A stretch of 64,000 nucleotides of DNA, from the NCBI GenBank assembly GCA_903865935.1, contig CAIPLT010000083.1, positions 19,188-83,187 on the forward strand. The letters are read 5' to 3'. Below are positions 1-8,376 of the stretch, in pieces (the first letter of the stretch is position 1; each line of letters opens with the position of its first letter). The notes under the pieces are model-generated. The model did no database searches, was not told the DNA's origin, and worked only from the letters and a program-made list of their open reading frames with translations. The position numbers and the translations under genes are program-made. Origin of the DNA: Caldifarciminota bacterium (GTDB lineage Bacteria > Hydrothermota > Tepidihabitantia > Tepidihabitantales > CAIPLT01).

Positions 1-68
1 TATTTGATTTAGGTCTGGCTTCACGGGTTTCAATGTTATATTTTGTAAATAGTTTTTAAAATCATTTT

Positions 69-989
69 TTATATATTATTTATTTGATTAATCTGTCCGG
101 AGTCGATGACGACGATTCTGGGTGCATCGGTTCTGATTACCAGCCGTCCCTGCTCGTCAATATCGAGTACTGTTCCAGATACTGAACGCATTCGGCGATT
201 AACAACTACTTTTTTGCCAATCACAATCGAACGTTGTTTGATATCATCAAACACACCCATATTTAAGGCGCTATCTGTTGTGTCTTGCGCGAAAGTCTGA
301 TAGGTTAATAAATTTTTTGCGATATTTTCTACTATTTTATATAAAATTTCACCGCGGTTCAGCTCTTCATTTATGTTTCGCGATAAAATCAATTCCTGTC
401 TTAAAGAAGTGGCTTGTGAGATTTCAGGTGGGAAAGCGGTTTGATTAATATTTATTCCGATCCCGATAATAATATTAGAGACGCTTGACGCAGAATGAAA
501 TATGCTACCCGACGATTTTATATCCGTGAGTGTACCGCCAATTTTCCGATAATCATTGACATCATGACGCAAACAGACTAAATCATTGGGCCATTTGATA
601 AATATCGGAACACTGGAGATCCGCTCAAGTGTTTCAGCAATTATTTTAGCGGTTAGTAATGTCCAGATCGAAATCGATATATGTTTCTTAGGATAGGTAA
701 GTACGATACTGAAATGTAGGCCCTGTTCTGAAGAATACCATTGGCGACCATGCCGACCAAGACCAGAGGTCTGTTTATTAGCGATGACAATTGAGCGGAT
801 ATGCATCAAATCCTTTTGATTTGCGTCAGTCTGATAACCTGTTTTTGCGAGTTTCTTGGCATATTCCTGAGTTGAGCTTATCGTATCAAACAGATAGATA
901 TTACCGTATTGAGATAAGTGTGTCAGCTGGTCACCATTCAGAACTGCCTGGTTTGCTTTGTTGATTGTTTCCGATATGGTTACTGCCAT
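69..989 (-). CDS. birA: Biotin--[acetyl-CoA-carboxylase] ligase, class I
   Basis: Activates biotin with ATP and attaches it to the lysine of biotin carboxyl carrier domains in the cytoplasm. The 306-residue protein has the biotin-loop motif GLGRHGRQW near residue 77, the KWPNDL motif near 134, KIGGTLTDIK near 148 and IGIGININ near 175. A small SH3-like C-terminal domain follows (about 255-306). There is no N-terminal DNA-binding domain, so it is a monofunctional enzyme rather than a repressor. It starts 4 nt after the FG-GAP gene upstream on the same strand and is probably co-transcribed with it. No biotinylated partner is in the window. The family assignment is secure. Confidence 0.93.
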   Translation of the reverse strand: MAVTISETINKANQAVLNGDQLTHLSQYGNIYLFDTISSTQEYAKKLAKTGYQTDANQKDLMHIRSIVIANKQTSGLGRHGRQWYSSEQGLHFSIVLTYPKKHISISIWTLLTAKIIAETLERISSVPIFIKWPNDLVCLRHDVNDYRKIGGTLTDIKSSGSIFHSASSVSNIIIGIGININQTAFPPEISQATSLRQELILSRNINEELNRGEILYKIVENIAKNLLTYQTFAQDTTDSALNMGVFDDIKQRSIVIGKKVVVNRRMRSVSGTVLDIDEQGRLVIRTDAPRIVVIDSGQINQINNI

Positions 990-993
990 TTAC

Positions 994-2655
994 TTAAGTT
1001 AATTTTACAATCTTTTTAGTTATTATCTGATTGCCAATCTTAGCATTAACAAAATAGATTCCTTCAGATACTATCTTCCCTTTTTCATCCTGACCATTCC
1101 AAATCAATGGAGATTTTGATAATGTTTTTATTAGTTTACCTGCGGTATTGTAAATCGTAATTATAGAATTAATCTTATAATCAGTCTGAAACATAATAGT
1201 TGTCATAAATGGATTGGGTGTAATCTCAAATTTAAGAATATTGATATTTGTTATTTGATTTTCCCGTACTTCTTGCGGAGTTGTATTATAAAACAGATAA
1301 TTACCAAGATTTTGTGTCCAGTTGGTAACTACCAAATCGGGGTAAGATGAATAGAAATAAGTGACAAATATCGTATCCGTACTAGACGGTGTGCTAGCTA
1401 AAGCTACCCAAGCAGTCAGCGGGTCAAAACAAAATTCGGAATAAGATAGAACTGCGTTATTTTTTCTGACTGATACCAGTTTTTGCCAAGGTGATTTCTT
1501 GGCGTAAATTAATTTCCTCGTGCCGTTTCCGATAAATGTATCAGTTCTGGTTACTATATGGTAATTTCTTATGTCTCCCAAAACTAATGCTTCACTGACC
1601 AGATTTCCATTGTTATATGTCCAGCCAGCAAAGGTATCCAGAACACCAGAATGATTTTCAAACACGACCAATGGTTCCCACCAACCGCCTGCAGCCAAAT
1701 CAAGATAATCGTCATTGTTCACATCAGCCCAGGCAACACAAGAGCAGTAGTGCCGACTGCGCTGCATTGAAAAACTTGGGAATGTATTCAGTTGTCCCTG
1801 ATTATTTTTAAATACATTTATCCGACTCGAATCTCCAGATAACTGACCGTTTTCAGCGATCACCAAATCAATCCAGCCGTCATTATCATAATCACCGGTT
1901 GCCAAGCGTAAAACCCAGCCCTTGGTCGTAATTGACCAGCTCGCAGCATGTTCCAAAATTCCATTCTGATTATAATATACCGACAATTTTCTGCGACCGC
2001 CGACAATCAAATCAAGATAACCGTCATTGTTCAGGTCAGCAAAACGTGCTGCATCAGTCGGGGTTGAATCATTTGCTATCCAAAATGGTGAAGTCTCAAA
2101 TGCGCCATTATTATTTTTATACACCCGCGCTGGAGTTTGCAGGCTATTATACGCGTCACCCGCAGCAACCGCTAAATCTAAATCACCATCTAAATCAACA
2201 TCACCAAAACAGACATCAAATGAGTTGTATTGGTCAGCGGAGAGCCAATTGGGGACAGGTTGTAAAGCATTGCCCGAATTTGTATAAATTCGGCATTTAC
2301 CCTGATTTGAAGTTCCGATACCCAGATAACTGACTGCCAGATCCATAAGACCGTCGTTATTCACATCACCGAGATACAGGTGTCCGAAATAACCAGAATC
2401 GCTTGAGTGCCATGATGCCTGTGTTTCCAGAATACCATTATTGTTAAAATAAATACCCTGTTTGTTAATTGCCATATCATTGCCATTGGACGTGCAGAAA
2501 TCGACATATCCGTCGCCATTAATATCTGCAAAACCGCCACCGGTTGAATAATCATAATCATTTGAAGTCCATGATGGTGAACTTGAAAGGGGAATTATAG
2601 CAAAACAGACTGTACTGGCGAACACAAATAAGATCAAAATTATTCTATTGCGCAT
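994..2655 (-). CDS. Secreted FG-GAP/VCBS-repeat protein with T9SS sorting domain
   Basis: A 553-residue exported protein. A signal peptide (MRNRIILILFVFASTVCFA) is followed by about seven FG-GAP/VCBS-type repeats with the calcium-loop pattern D-x-N-x-D-G-x-x-D-L (for example DINGDGYVDF, DVNNDGLMDL, DVDLDGDLDL). These are expected to fold as an integrin-like beta-propeller. The last 80 residues have the T9SS type A pattern: NPF, then GKLIKTL, W-x-G-x-D-x-x-G, GIYF and a basic end. The likely role is a surface or extracellular binding protein; the ligand is unknown. Its own promoter lies inside the 3' end of the upstream transporter gene, so its expression can be separate from it. Confidence 0.85.
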   Translation of the reverse strand: MRNRIILILFVFASTVCFAIIPLSSSPSWTSNDYDYSTGGGFADINGDGYVDFCTSNGNDMAINKQGIYFNNNGILETQASWHSSDSGYFGHLYLGDVNNDGLMDLAVSYLGIGTSNQGKCRIYTNSGNALQPVPNWLSADQYNSFDVCFGDVDLDGDLDLAVAAGDAYNSLQTPARVYKNNNGAFETSPFWIANDSTPTDAARFADLNNDGYLDLIVGGRRKLSVYYNQNGILEHAASWSITTKGWVLRLATGDYDNDGWIDLVIAENGQLSGDSSRINVFKNNQGQLNTFPSFSMQRSRHYCSCVAWADVNNDDYLDLAAGGWWEPLVVFENHSGVLDTFAGWTYNNGNLVSEALVLGDIRNYHIVTRTDTFIGNGTRKLIYAKKSPWQKLVSVRKNNAVLSYSEFCFDPLTAWVALASTPSSTDTIFVTYFYSSYPDLVVTNWTQNLGNYLFYNTTPQEVRENQITNINILKFEITPNPFMTTIMFQTDYKINSIITIYNTAGKLIKTLSKSPLIWNGQDEKGKIVSEGIYFVNAKIGNQIITKKIVKLT

Positions 2656-2662
2656 TGCTTTA

Positions 2663-2691
2663 AGTATAAATAATTATGTTAATATAGTCAA
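2663..2691 (-). promoter_or_regulatory. Sigma70-like promoter, leaderless, for the FG-GAP gene
   Basis: On the minus strand TTGACT (2691-2686) and TATACT (2668-2663) are 17 nt apart. Seven bases separate the -10 box from the ATG at 2655, so the predicted transcript starts at or next to the start codon. No Shine-Dalgarno sequence is present. Confidence 0.7.
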
Positions 2692-3935
2692 TCTGTATTA
2701 GATTTTGTTCTTGTTAAAATAAATGTCAGCAGTGCGAATGCGATTATAATCAGTCCCACGCAGAAAAGGACAATCTTGAATGATGTCAGGTCACTGATAA
2801 TTCCAATCACAATCGCGGTAATGATAAAAGTTATATTGAACAGTAATTCTTTTACGGCAAAGATTCGACCGCGAATATGAGATGAAACCTGTTCCTGCAA
2901 AATCGTATTCTGGGCAACTAAAATCACGGAATATAAGAGACCACCGAGCAGGGCGATAATAATCATTGTCGGTCGGATAATAAAGAACGGACCGATTGTA
3001 AATAAAAGACCGTAAATTAGAAAACCGAGTATCACAATATTTATTTTGTGTATCTTAATATGAAATATGCCTAATATCAAAGCGCCAACAATCATTCCAA
3101 CTGCCAGAAGGCCGCGCATAACACCAACACCAGCGGTACCCATTTTCAAGACCTGCTGAATCATAAAAACCAGAATCGTGAACGATGCGCTTGATATTAA
3201 GCTGATCATCACGAATGATAAAAGAATCAAAGCAATCAGACGGTCTTTGCCAATGAGCGAAACAATCTCTTTCAGTTCCTTATAAAGAATTGCAAAAGAC
3301 TGACTGATGGTTGATTCTCTGTTTTTCGCCTGATGCGGATGAGTGTCATACTTTACCGCAATGCCGAGGACAAATAATCCAGCCAGAAAATGAATCACTG
3401 TATTTAAGGCAAAGCCGTTGCACCAGCTAATTTTAACAATGATAATCCCGCCCAAAACCATACCTGCTACCATAGCAATTCGTCCGAAAAACTGCTCCAA
3501 TGAATTTGCCAATAACAGTTTTCTTTTTGCCACAACCATCGGTAATAGTGCGGGTTTGGCAGTGTTATTGAAAATATCAATCGTGAAAAACAGAAATATC
3601 ATAATCCAGAACGGATTGTAGGAATGGGTCAAGGAAATCAAAATCGGAGTCAGGATTAAAATAAACGCTTTGATAAAATTAGCCCGAAACAAAGTGATGC
3701 GTCGCGACCAGCGGTCAACCAGAATCCCGATTAATGGCGAGAAAATTACTACCGGTAGGGTGAAAGCAAGCGATGCTTTGGACAAGGCGAAAACCTTGCC
3801 CGGGTTCGCAATTCCGACCATCGTGATTAATAACATATGAGTCAATGAACTGCCAAACTGCCAGAAGGTTGCGGAAAGGATAAGAAAAATAAGACTGCGG
3901 ATTTTAAAGAGCTTCAGATACTCATATAATTGCAT
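2688..3935 (-). CDS. MFS transporter, DHA3-like
   Basis: A 415-residue inner-membrane protein with about 12 hydrophobic segments. The MFS signature loop between helices 2 and 3 reads GILVDRWSRRITL (near residues 69-81), and a second loop near 275-300 links the two six-helix halves. The overall pattern (short N-terminus, late helix pair SVILVAQNTILQEQV, RGRIFAVKE) resembles the DHA3/macrolide-efflux group of drug-proton antiporters. The substrate cannot be told from sequence. It is the first gene on the minus strand here and has its own promoter 6 nt upstream of the ATG. Confidence 0.8.
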   Translation of the reverse strand: MQLYEYLKLFKIRSLIFLILSATFWQFGSSLTHMLLITMVGIANPGKVFALSKASLAFTLPVVIFSPLIGILVDRWSRRITLFRANFIKAFILILTPILISLTHSYNPFWIMIFLFFTIDIFNNTAKPALLPMVVAKRKLLLANSLEQFFGRIAMVAGMVLGGIIIVKISWCNGFALNTVIHFLAGLFVLGIAVKYDTHPHQAKNRESTISQSFAILYKELKEIVSLIGKDRLIALILLSFVMISLISSASFTILVFMIQQVLKMGTAGVGVMRGLLAVGMIVGALILGIFHIKIHKINIVILGFLIYGLLFTIGPFFIIRPTMIIIALLGGLLYSVILVAQNTILQEQVSSHIRGRIFAVKELLFNITFIITAIVIGIISDLTSFKIVLFCVGLIIIAFALLTFILTRTKSNTD

Positions 3936-3941
3936 CGGATT

Positions 3942-3969
3942 AGTTTATAAATAAACAAAACAAAGTCAA
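3942..3969 (-). promoter_or_regulatory. Promoter of the MFS gene, leaderless
   Basis: Minus strand TTGACT (3969-3964) and TAAACT (3947-3942) are 16 nt apart. Six bases separate the -10 box from the ATG at 3935, which places the expected start of transcription on the start codon. There is no Shine-Dalgarno sequence. Confidence 0.6.
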
Positions 3970-4036
3970 GCACGCAACTTTGAAAAGAATGACTTTTTAA
4001 CCACGGATATACATAGATTATCACAACATAAGATAC

Positions 4037-4066
4037 TTGACAGTAATCTATTTATCAGTTTAATAG
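4037..4066 (+). promoter_or_regulatory. Promoter of the SRAP gene, leaderless
   Basis: TTGACA (4037-4042) is followed after 18 nt by TAATAG (4061-4066), or after 17 nt by TTAATA. The predicted transcription start is at 4071-4073, on the second of two adjacent ATG codons. Confidence 0.6.
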
Positions 4067-4070
4067 GATG

Positions 4071-4736
4071 ATGTGCGGTCGATACTGGTTGAAAAGTGAA
4101 AAGAAAATCATTGTCAATGAATTTAACATTTATGAAGTCGCCGCAGATGTTAAACCTGATTACAATATTACACCTGGTCGAAATGTTTTGTGTGTTACAG
4201 AGAATGGTCATAACAAATTAGTCAGTTTTCGCTGGGGATTGATTCCGAGCTGGGCAAAGGATGAGCAAATAGGGTATAAGATGATAAATGCCCGTGCCGA
4301 GACTTTATTAGAAAAACCTAGTTTCTTAAAACCATTTCAGACTCAGCGATGCTTGGTAATTGCTGACGGGTTTTATGAATGGCGAAAAACAACTGCTCAG
4401 AAGATACCGATGGCATTCCGAATGAAGAATGAGAAACCATTCGGTTTTGCAGGATTATATGACCGATGGCAGTCAAGCGAAAATGAAATAATTACATCGT
4501 GCACGATTATCACAACAAATGCTAATGAACTTGTTGCGCCGATTCACAATCGAATGCCGGTCATTTTGCGAGCAGATGATTATGAATTATGGCTGGATAA
4601 TAAAATTAATAACACTGTAAAACTCACGCCATTATTAAAACCATTTGAAAGCAAAATAATGGAGAGTTATGAAGTGTCTTCATTAGTAAATTCGGTCAAA
4701 TACAACAGCTCTGACGCAATCAAACCAATAAAGTAA
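4071..4736 (+). CDS. SOS response-associated peptidase (SRAP/YedK/HMCES family)
   Basis: Forms a covalent bond with abasic sites in single-stranded DNA through its N-terminal cysteine, shielding them until repair. The family needs Cys at position 2 after Met removal. Two ATG codons are adjacent (4068 and 4071), and only 4071 gives M-C-G-R-Y, so 4071 is chosen. The promoter geometry agrees. Other motifs are NARAETL (near 75), the GFYEW loop (near 103), TTNAN (near 150) and IHNRMPVIL (near 158), which supplies the catalytic histidine. At 221 residues the length is normal. It stands alone between divergent and convergent neighbours. Confidence 0.92.
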   Translation: MCGRYWLKSEKKIIVNEFNIYEVAADVKPDYNITPGRNVLCVTENGHNKLVSFRWGLIPSWAKDEQIGYKMINARAETLLEKPSFLKPFQTQRCLVIADGFYEWRKTTAQKIPMAFRMKNEKPFGFAGLYDRWQSSENEIITSCTIITTNANELVAPIHNRMPVILRADDYELWLDNKINNTVKLTPLLKPFESKIMESYEVSSLVNSVKYNSSDAIKPIK

Positions 4737-5002
4737 AAGAAATAAACCACAAAATAAATTAGCTACAGATAAACGTGGTGCTTCCGTGGTAATTTTAGGT
4801 AGTTAAAAATAATCCTTGACAAGGTTCGTACGGGCGGGGGGTATATCTGACTACCCCATTAATCCCTCCCTTAATTAGCAGGTCAAAAACTACATCATTT
4901 ACTACATCTAAGTCATTATTAATTATATTACTTATATTTTAATAACGAACCTGATTAAGAAGTCCATCTTCTATCCTATCATTCACACTATCAATCACTG
5001 GT

Positions 5003-6037
5003 TTATTTGTAATTAAAAAAATAGTTAAGTGATTTCAGCCGTCTCCATATATAATCAACAAATTCTTTGTCATTTTTATTCGAATAAATAAACGCTCTCC
5101 AGAGCCAGTATTCTGCTGAGTATTTGTCATTCTTTCGTTCATAAAAATTCCCTAAATTTGCCATTGGATGTGCATAATGGGGGTCAAGCAGTAGCGCCTT
5201 TTGAAAATCTGGTAATGCGGTATCGATTTCGTCTTTTCGATAGTACATCACTCCACGGTTATTATACGCTTCAGCAAATCTTGGGTTGAGTTCAATCGCT
5301 TTTGTATAATCTTGTATCGCAAAATTATGGTTTTCACTAATTGATCCATAAGAATTACCACGATTGTAATATGCGCAATCAGAATTTGGCAGAAGCTCAA
5401 TTACTTTGGTAAAATCAGCAATTGCTTTATTATGTTCGTCGTTTTGGGCGTAAGCGTTTCCTCGCTGATAATATAAATCGGCATCACTTGAATCAACTTC
5501 GATTGCAATACTTAAATTTGCGAATTTTTTATAAAATCCTTCCAGTTCTTCATTTTCACATTTTCGATTAAAATACACCTCATAAAACTTAGTAACTTTT
5601 ATTTTATCTCCGCTGGAAAGGCATTCCTTGTTATCTAAAGCAATATTAAACAAGTGTGTTGCTAATTGTACATCTCCTTTTGATAAAGAGATAATAGCTG
5701 CTTTTACCATAGCGTGAGCAACTTTAAGGTCTTTTCGGATTATCCTATGCATCGCTGCAGGATTGACTTTGACTATTGCCGGGATAATTTTTATTTCGTC
5801 AGATATCCGCCCGATGTACATTACTGAACCATCATGTTTATTCCTAAAAAATATAACAGAATCCTGATTAGGTAATTTTTGAACTGGATTTTTTTTGATG
5901 TTCTTAATATCTAGTTTTTGTTTGGTCGGTTTGCTTTGAAATGTTGTTGTTTTGTTTTTGAGCTCAGCCCATTTGACTATAAATGGAATGGAAATAAGCA
6001 CTAAAAACGCCAGAATACTGATGATTTGATCAGACAT
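5003..6037 (-). CDS. TPR-repeat membrane-anchored protein under SAM riboswitch control
   Basis: A 344-residue protein with one N-terminal transmembrane segment (residues 5-23, ILAFLVLISIPFIVKW). A basic linker follows, then a region of unknown fold (65-180) and about four TPR units (185-325; YYNRGNSY, YNNRGVMYYRKDEIDTAL). TPRs mediate protein-protein contacts, so this is probably an inner-membrane scaffold facing the cytoplasm. Nothing in it points to methionine or SAM metabolism. The start has a strong Shine-Dalgarno sequence, GAGGTGG at 6050-6044. It is monocistronic, because the next gene downstream is convergent. Control by a SAM-I riboswitch is unexpected for this family. Confidence 0.75.
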   Translation of the reverse strand: MSDQIISILAFLVLISIPFIVKWAELKNKTTTFQSKPTKQKLDIKNIKKNPVQKLPNQDSVIFFRNKHDGSVMYIGRISDEIKIIPAIVKVNPAAMHRIIRKDLKVAHAMVKAAIISLSKGDVQLATHLFNIALDNKECLSSGDKIKVTKFYEVYFNRKCENEELEGFYKKFANLSIAIEVDSSDADLYYQRGNAYAQNDEHNKAIADFTKVIELLPNSDCAYYNRGNSYGSISENHNFAIQDYTKAIELNPRFAEAYNNRGVMYYRKDEIDTALPDFQKALLLDPHYAHPMANLGNFYERKNDKYSAEYWLWRAFIYSNKNDKEFVDYIWRRLKSLNYFFNYK

Positions 6038-6043
6038 ACTATA

Positions 6044-6080
6044 CCACCTCTTCTGATAGGTTTGCTATTTTTTAGAGGGA
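6044..6080 (-). promoter_or_regulatory. Predicted expression platform masking the Shine-Dalgarno sequence
   Basis: Downstream of the aptamer on the minus strand, CCTCT (6078-6074) can pair with AGAGG (6051-6047), which is the core of the ribosome binding site. The competing fold is a long AT-rich hairpin. It joins the 3' side of P1 (ATAAGAAAT) to ATTTCTTAT at about 6100-6092, and GGGAAAG to CTTTCCC at about 6083-6077. SAM binding would hold P1 together, free the CTTTCCCTCT strand and hide the ribosome site. This is an inference from base pairing; there is no T-run to suggest termination. Confidence 0.45.
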
Positions 6081-6112
6081 AAGAATTTTCAATAAGAAAT
6101 AAAAAATGATTT

Positions 6113-6217
6113 CTTATCTTTCCCTTTCGGGCTGGAATTAGCACCTTCTTGAAGGTATCGGCTTCAAGGGTTGCCGGCGGGTCATTGAGCCAGTTCTCTC
6201 GCCGCGCTCTTGATAAG
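6113..6217 (-). promoter_or_regulatory. SAM-I (S-box) riboswitch aptamer
   Basis: The minus strand carries all the conserved S-box blocks in order. These are the P1 5' strand CTTATC plus AAGAG (from 6217), an internal loop leading to CTGGCTCAATGA, the CCGGCAACC block, AAGGTGCTAATTCC, the P4 stem CCCGAAAGGG and the P1 3' strand GATAAG (ending 6113). The total of about 105 nt is normal for the class. S-box RNAs bind S-adenosylmethionine and usually shut off methionine or cysteine genes. Here the only gene downstream on this strand is a TPR protein. Confidence 0.93.
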
Positions 6218-6241
6218 CGACTCACACGCAGTCGCATTGAA

Positions 6242-6269
6242 ATATTAACTGAATATTCTTAATTGTCAA
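6242..6269 (-). promoter_or_regulatory. Promoter of the riboswitch/TPR transcript
   Basis: Minus strand TTGACA (6269-6264) and TAATAT (6247-6242) are 16 nt apart. Transcription would start near 6235. The first bases of the RNA form a six-pair hairpin (GCGACT with AGTCGC, 6235-6217) that abuts the aptamer. Confidence 0.7.
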
Positions 6270-6341
6270 GAAACTCAATAAAAATTATAAGTTTTCTATT
6301 GTAAAATTTTAGACTGTATTTAAAGATAATTTTAACACCAC

Positions 6342-6370
6342 TTGACATTTGAAAATGGATTGGTTAATAT
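6342..6370 (+). promoter_or_regulatory. Promoter of dnaN
   Basis: A perfect TTGACA (6342-6347) is followed by a 17-nt spacer and TAATAT (6365-6370). The leader is about 15 nt and contains GGAGG at 6383-6387, ahead of the ATG at 6392. Together with the divergent riboswitch promoter this accounts for most of the 6038-6391 gap. Confidence 0.75.
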
Positions 6371-6391
6371 TGAGCAAATGACGGAGGTGCT

Positions 6392-7486
6392 ATGTACTGT
6401 GTAATTGGCAAAGAAGATTTTGTCGGCAATTTAAGCGGTGTTGTTAATATTTTAATGGCAAAGACGACTTATCCCGTCTTGCAGAATGTTTTGTTGGAAA
6501 CAGTTGATAAGAATCTTATTATCAAGGCGACTGATTTGGATTCGTATGTCGAAAAGCGAATCGAAATTCAGGGTAAAATCAAGCTTGGCAAAGTAATTCT
6601 ACCAGGAAAAAAGCTTTTGGATGCAGTTCGTGAATTACCGACTGATAAATTAACGCTTTCGGTTAAAGATAATAAGGTGTATATTGAATCCGAAGGCAGT
6701 TCTTCAATTTTTACCAGTCTTGACCCGTCAGAATATCCTGAAGTTCCGCCCGTACCCAAAGATACCAAGATTGAGTTTCCGCAAGGTATGCTAGAAGAGT
6801 GTTTTCAAGCCACTGGTTTTGCAGTCAGCAGGGAAGAATCGCGTCCGGCAATGTGCGGGGTTTATTTAAAAATCACAAAGAGTGAAATTCGGATGGTCGC
6901 GACTGATGGTTATCGTTTGGCATTTGTCAAAAAGAGCGGTAAGTTTGACGGCGGTCTGGAAGCAATTGTCGCACCAAAAGTATTTAATTTGTTTCCAGAA
7001 CAGGAGAATAAGATAACAATTTGCGCAGATGCATCCAGAATTGGTTTTATTTTTGCCAATACAACAATTATTTCGCGCTTGATTGAAGGTCCATATCCGG
7101 ATTACGAGCGGATTATACCAAACAAGTCAACCTGCCAGATGACAGTTAAAAATGATATGTTCAGCGGTGCTCTGCGAAGAGCCGCAGTATTTGCTCATCC
7201 AGTAGGCCGTTTGGTTGCTCTGAACTTGTCATCAAAGCTTTGCTCGGTCTTTGCCGAAACCGCAGATTTGGGACAGTCAACCCAGGAGTTTGAAGCAAAA
7301 TACAAGGGCGATGATTTGAAAATCGGTTTTAATGTCAGCTATCTTATCGAGATTTTACACGCAATCAGCAGTGAAGAAGCAATGATGGAATTTGTTAATC
7401 CACTTGCTGCCGGTGTGATAAAGCCGGCATTAAAAGATGAAGGCACTGACAGGTTATATTTGTTAATGCCAATTCGGTTAGAATAA
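6392..7486 (+). CDS. dnaN: DNA polymerase III beta sliding clamp
   Basis: Forms the ring that tethers the replicative polymerase and other repair proteins to DNA. The 364-residue length fits the three-domain clamp. Recognisable parts are the first domain (AKTTYPVLQNVLLE, TDLDSYVEK), the central domain (SREESRPAMCGVYL, ATDGYRLAF, RLIEGPYPDYERIIP) and a C-terminus ending LLMPIRLE, the conserved end that lines the partner-binding pocket. dnaA and recF are not next to it, so the classical origin cluster is absent here, and a lipoprotein gene follows 30 nt later. The start has a good Shine-Dalgarno sequence and a strong promoter. Confidence 0.95.
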   Translation: MYCVIGKEDFVGNLSGVVNILMAKTTYPVLQNVLLETVDKNLIIKATDLDSYVEKRIEIQGKIKLGKVILPGKKLLDAVRELPTDKLTLSVKDNKVYIESEGSSSIFTSLDPSEYPEVPPVPKDTKIEFPQGMLEECFQATGFAVSREESRPAMCGVYLKITKSEIRMVATDGYRLAFVKKSGKFDGGLEAIVAPKVFNLFPEQENKITICADASRIGFIFANTTIISRLIEGPYPDYERIIPNKSTCQMTVKNDMFSGALRRAAVFAHPVGRLVALNLSSKLCSVFAETADLGQSTQEFEAKYKGDDLKIGFNVSYLIEILHAISSEEAMMEFVNPLAAGVIKPALKDEGTDRLYLLMPIRLE

Positions 7487-7516
7487 CGATTCATAAAAAT
7501 ATTTTAGCATAATAAT

Positions 7517-8314
7517 ATGAAAAAAGCTCTATTGATTATATTAGCTTATGGAATTTTATTCTGCGCGTGCATAATCGAGAAATCAGAACCGCAAGTCTCA
7601 GGGTTGCTTTTCAAGACTCAGTATTATAACGGAGATTCAGCATATCAAAGAGATTTTTTAGTCTATGATTACAAGGGTTTTTCCCAAATTCCATTGGTGA
7701 CAATTAATAAAGAAACAATTGGACTTTACGACCAGAGTGTTAACTGGTATGAATATTATGATGAGAACCTGATTTTGACCAATAAAGATTATGAGCTGAT
7801 AGTCAGTCATGCAGACGGTTCGGCGACAGCAAAAATTGCAATGCCAAATAATTTCCGTATTATAAGTCCGGATACAAATTATACTATGGGTCGGGATTCG
7901 AGTCTGGTGATTGTCTGGCAGAAATCAGCTAAAGCAAGCTGGTACTGGCTCGATTATTATATCAGTTACGAATATCTTGACACGGCAGGAGAATGGGATT
8001 CTTATGATTTTGAAAAAGACACGGTGCTTACCGATACTTTCTGCCGATTTGCGGTCGGTCGGTTTTTCCCGTATTATGTGGTAAATATCCTTGATGGCGA
8101 AGGCGAAGCAAATGTCTGGGCAATGGACGGACCAAAAATTTATCCGGGCAGTAAAGGTAATGTCAGCGGACAGGGGATAGGATTTTTTAATGCGGCGAAT
8201 GAGGGACCGGATGCGTATTTTTACCTTGTTACGCCACCCGCACATCGCCATCTCTATAAAAAGGATGATTCAAGAGAAAAAATTAAGAACAAACTTCTAT
8301 CATTGCGACCTTAA
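7517..8314 (+). CDS. Putative lipoprotein of unknown function
   Basis: 265 residues. A hydrophobic N-terminus (MKKALLIILAYGILFCAC) ends in a lipobox-like FCAC, so Cys19 is the likely lipidation site. The rest is soluble, rich in Tyr, Asp and Trp, with patterns such as LVIVWQKSAKASWYWLDYYI that suggest a beta-sandwich (fibronectin III-like) region around residues 110-190. No enzyme motif was seen and I do not recognise the family. It lies 30 nt after dnaN and may be read through from that promoter. Confidence 0.6.
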   Translation: MKKALLIILAYGILFCACIIEKSEPQVSGLLFKTQYYNGDSAYQRDFLVYDYKGFSQIPLVTINKETIGLYDQSVNWYEYYDENLILTNKDYELIVSHADGSATAKIAMPNNFRIISPDTNYTMGRDSSLVIVWQKSAKASWYWLDYYISYEYLDTAGEWDSYDFEKDTVLTDTFCRFAVGRFFPYYVVNILDGEGEANVWAMDGPKIYPGSKGNVSGQGIGFFNAANEGPDAYFYLVTPPAHRHLYKKDDSREKIKNKLLSLRP

Positions 8315-8341
8315 CTCACTGATACAAAAAATATAATATAC

Positions 8342-8370
8342 TTGCCAAAGACCTGAAAATCATATAAAAT
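8342..8370 (+). promoter_or_regulatory. Putative promoter of the C25-like gene
   Basis: TTGCCA (8342-8347), a 17-nt spacer and TAAAAT (8365-8370) place the predicted transcription start at 8377, on the TTG start codon. There is no Shine-Dalgarno sequence. The -35 and -10 boxes are weaker than the others in the window. Confidence 0.45.
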
Positions 8371-8376
8371 TATATA

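Noticed and set aside
4800..5000. Possible decayed gene on the minus strand upstream of the SRAP stop, with a GC-rich patch
   Set aside because: A partly protein-like reading exists but has a stop, no start and no family I can name; not enough to call.
6001..6237. Open frame of 78 codons on the minus strand
   Set aside because: It runs through the SAM-I aptamer and into the TPR gene start; the RNA structure explains the sequence and no ribosome site supports it.
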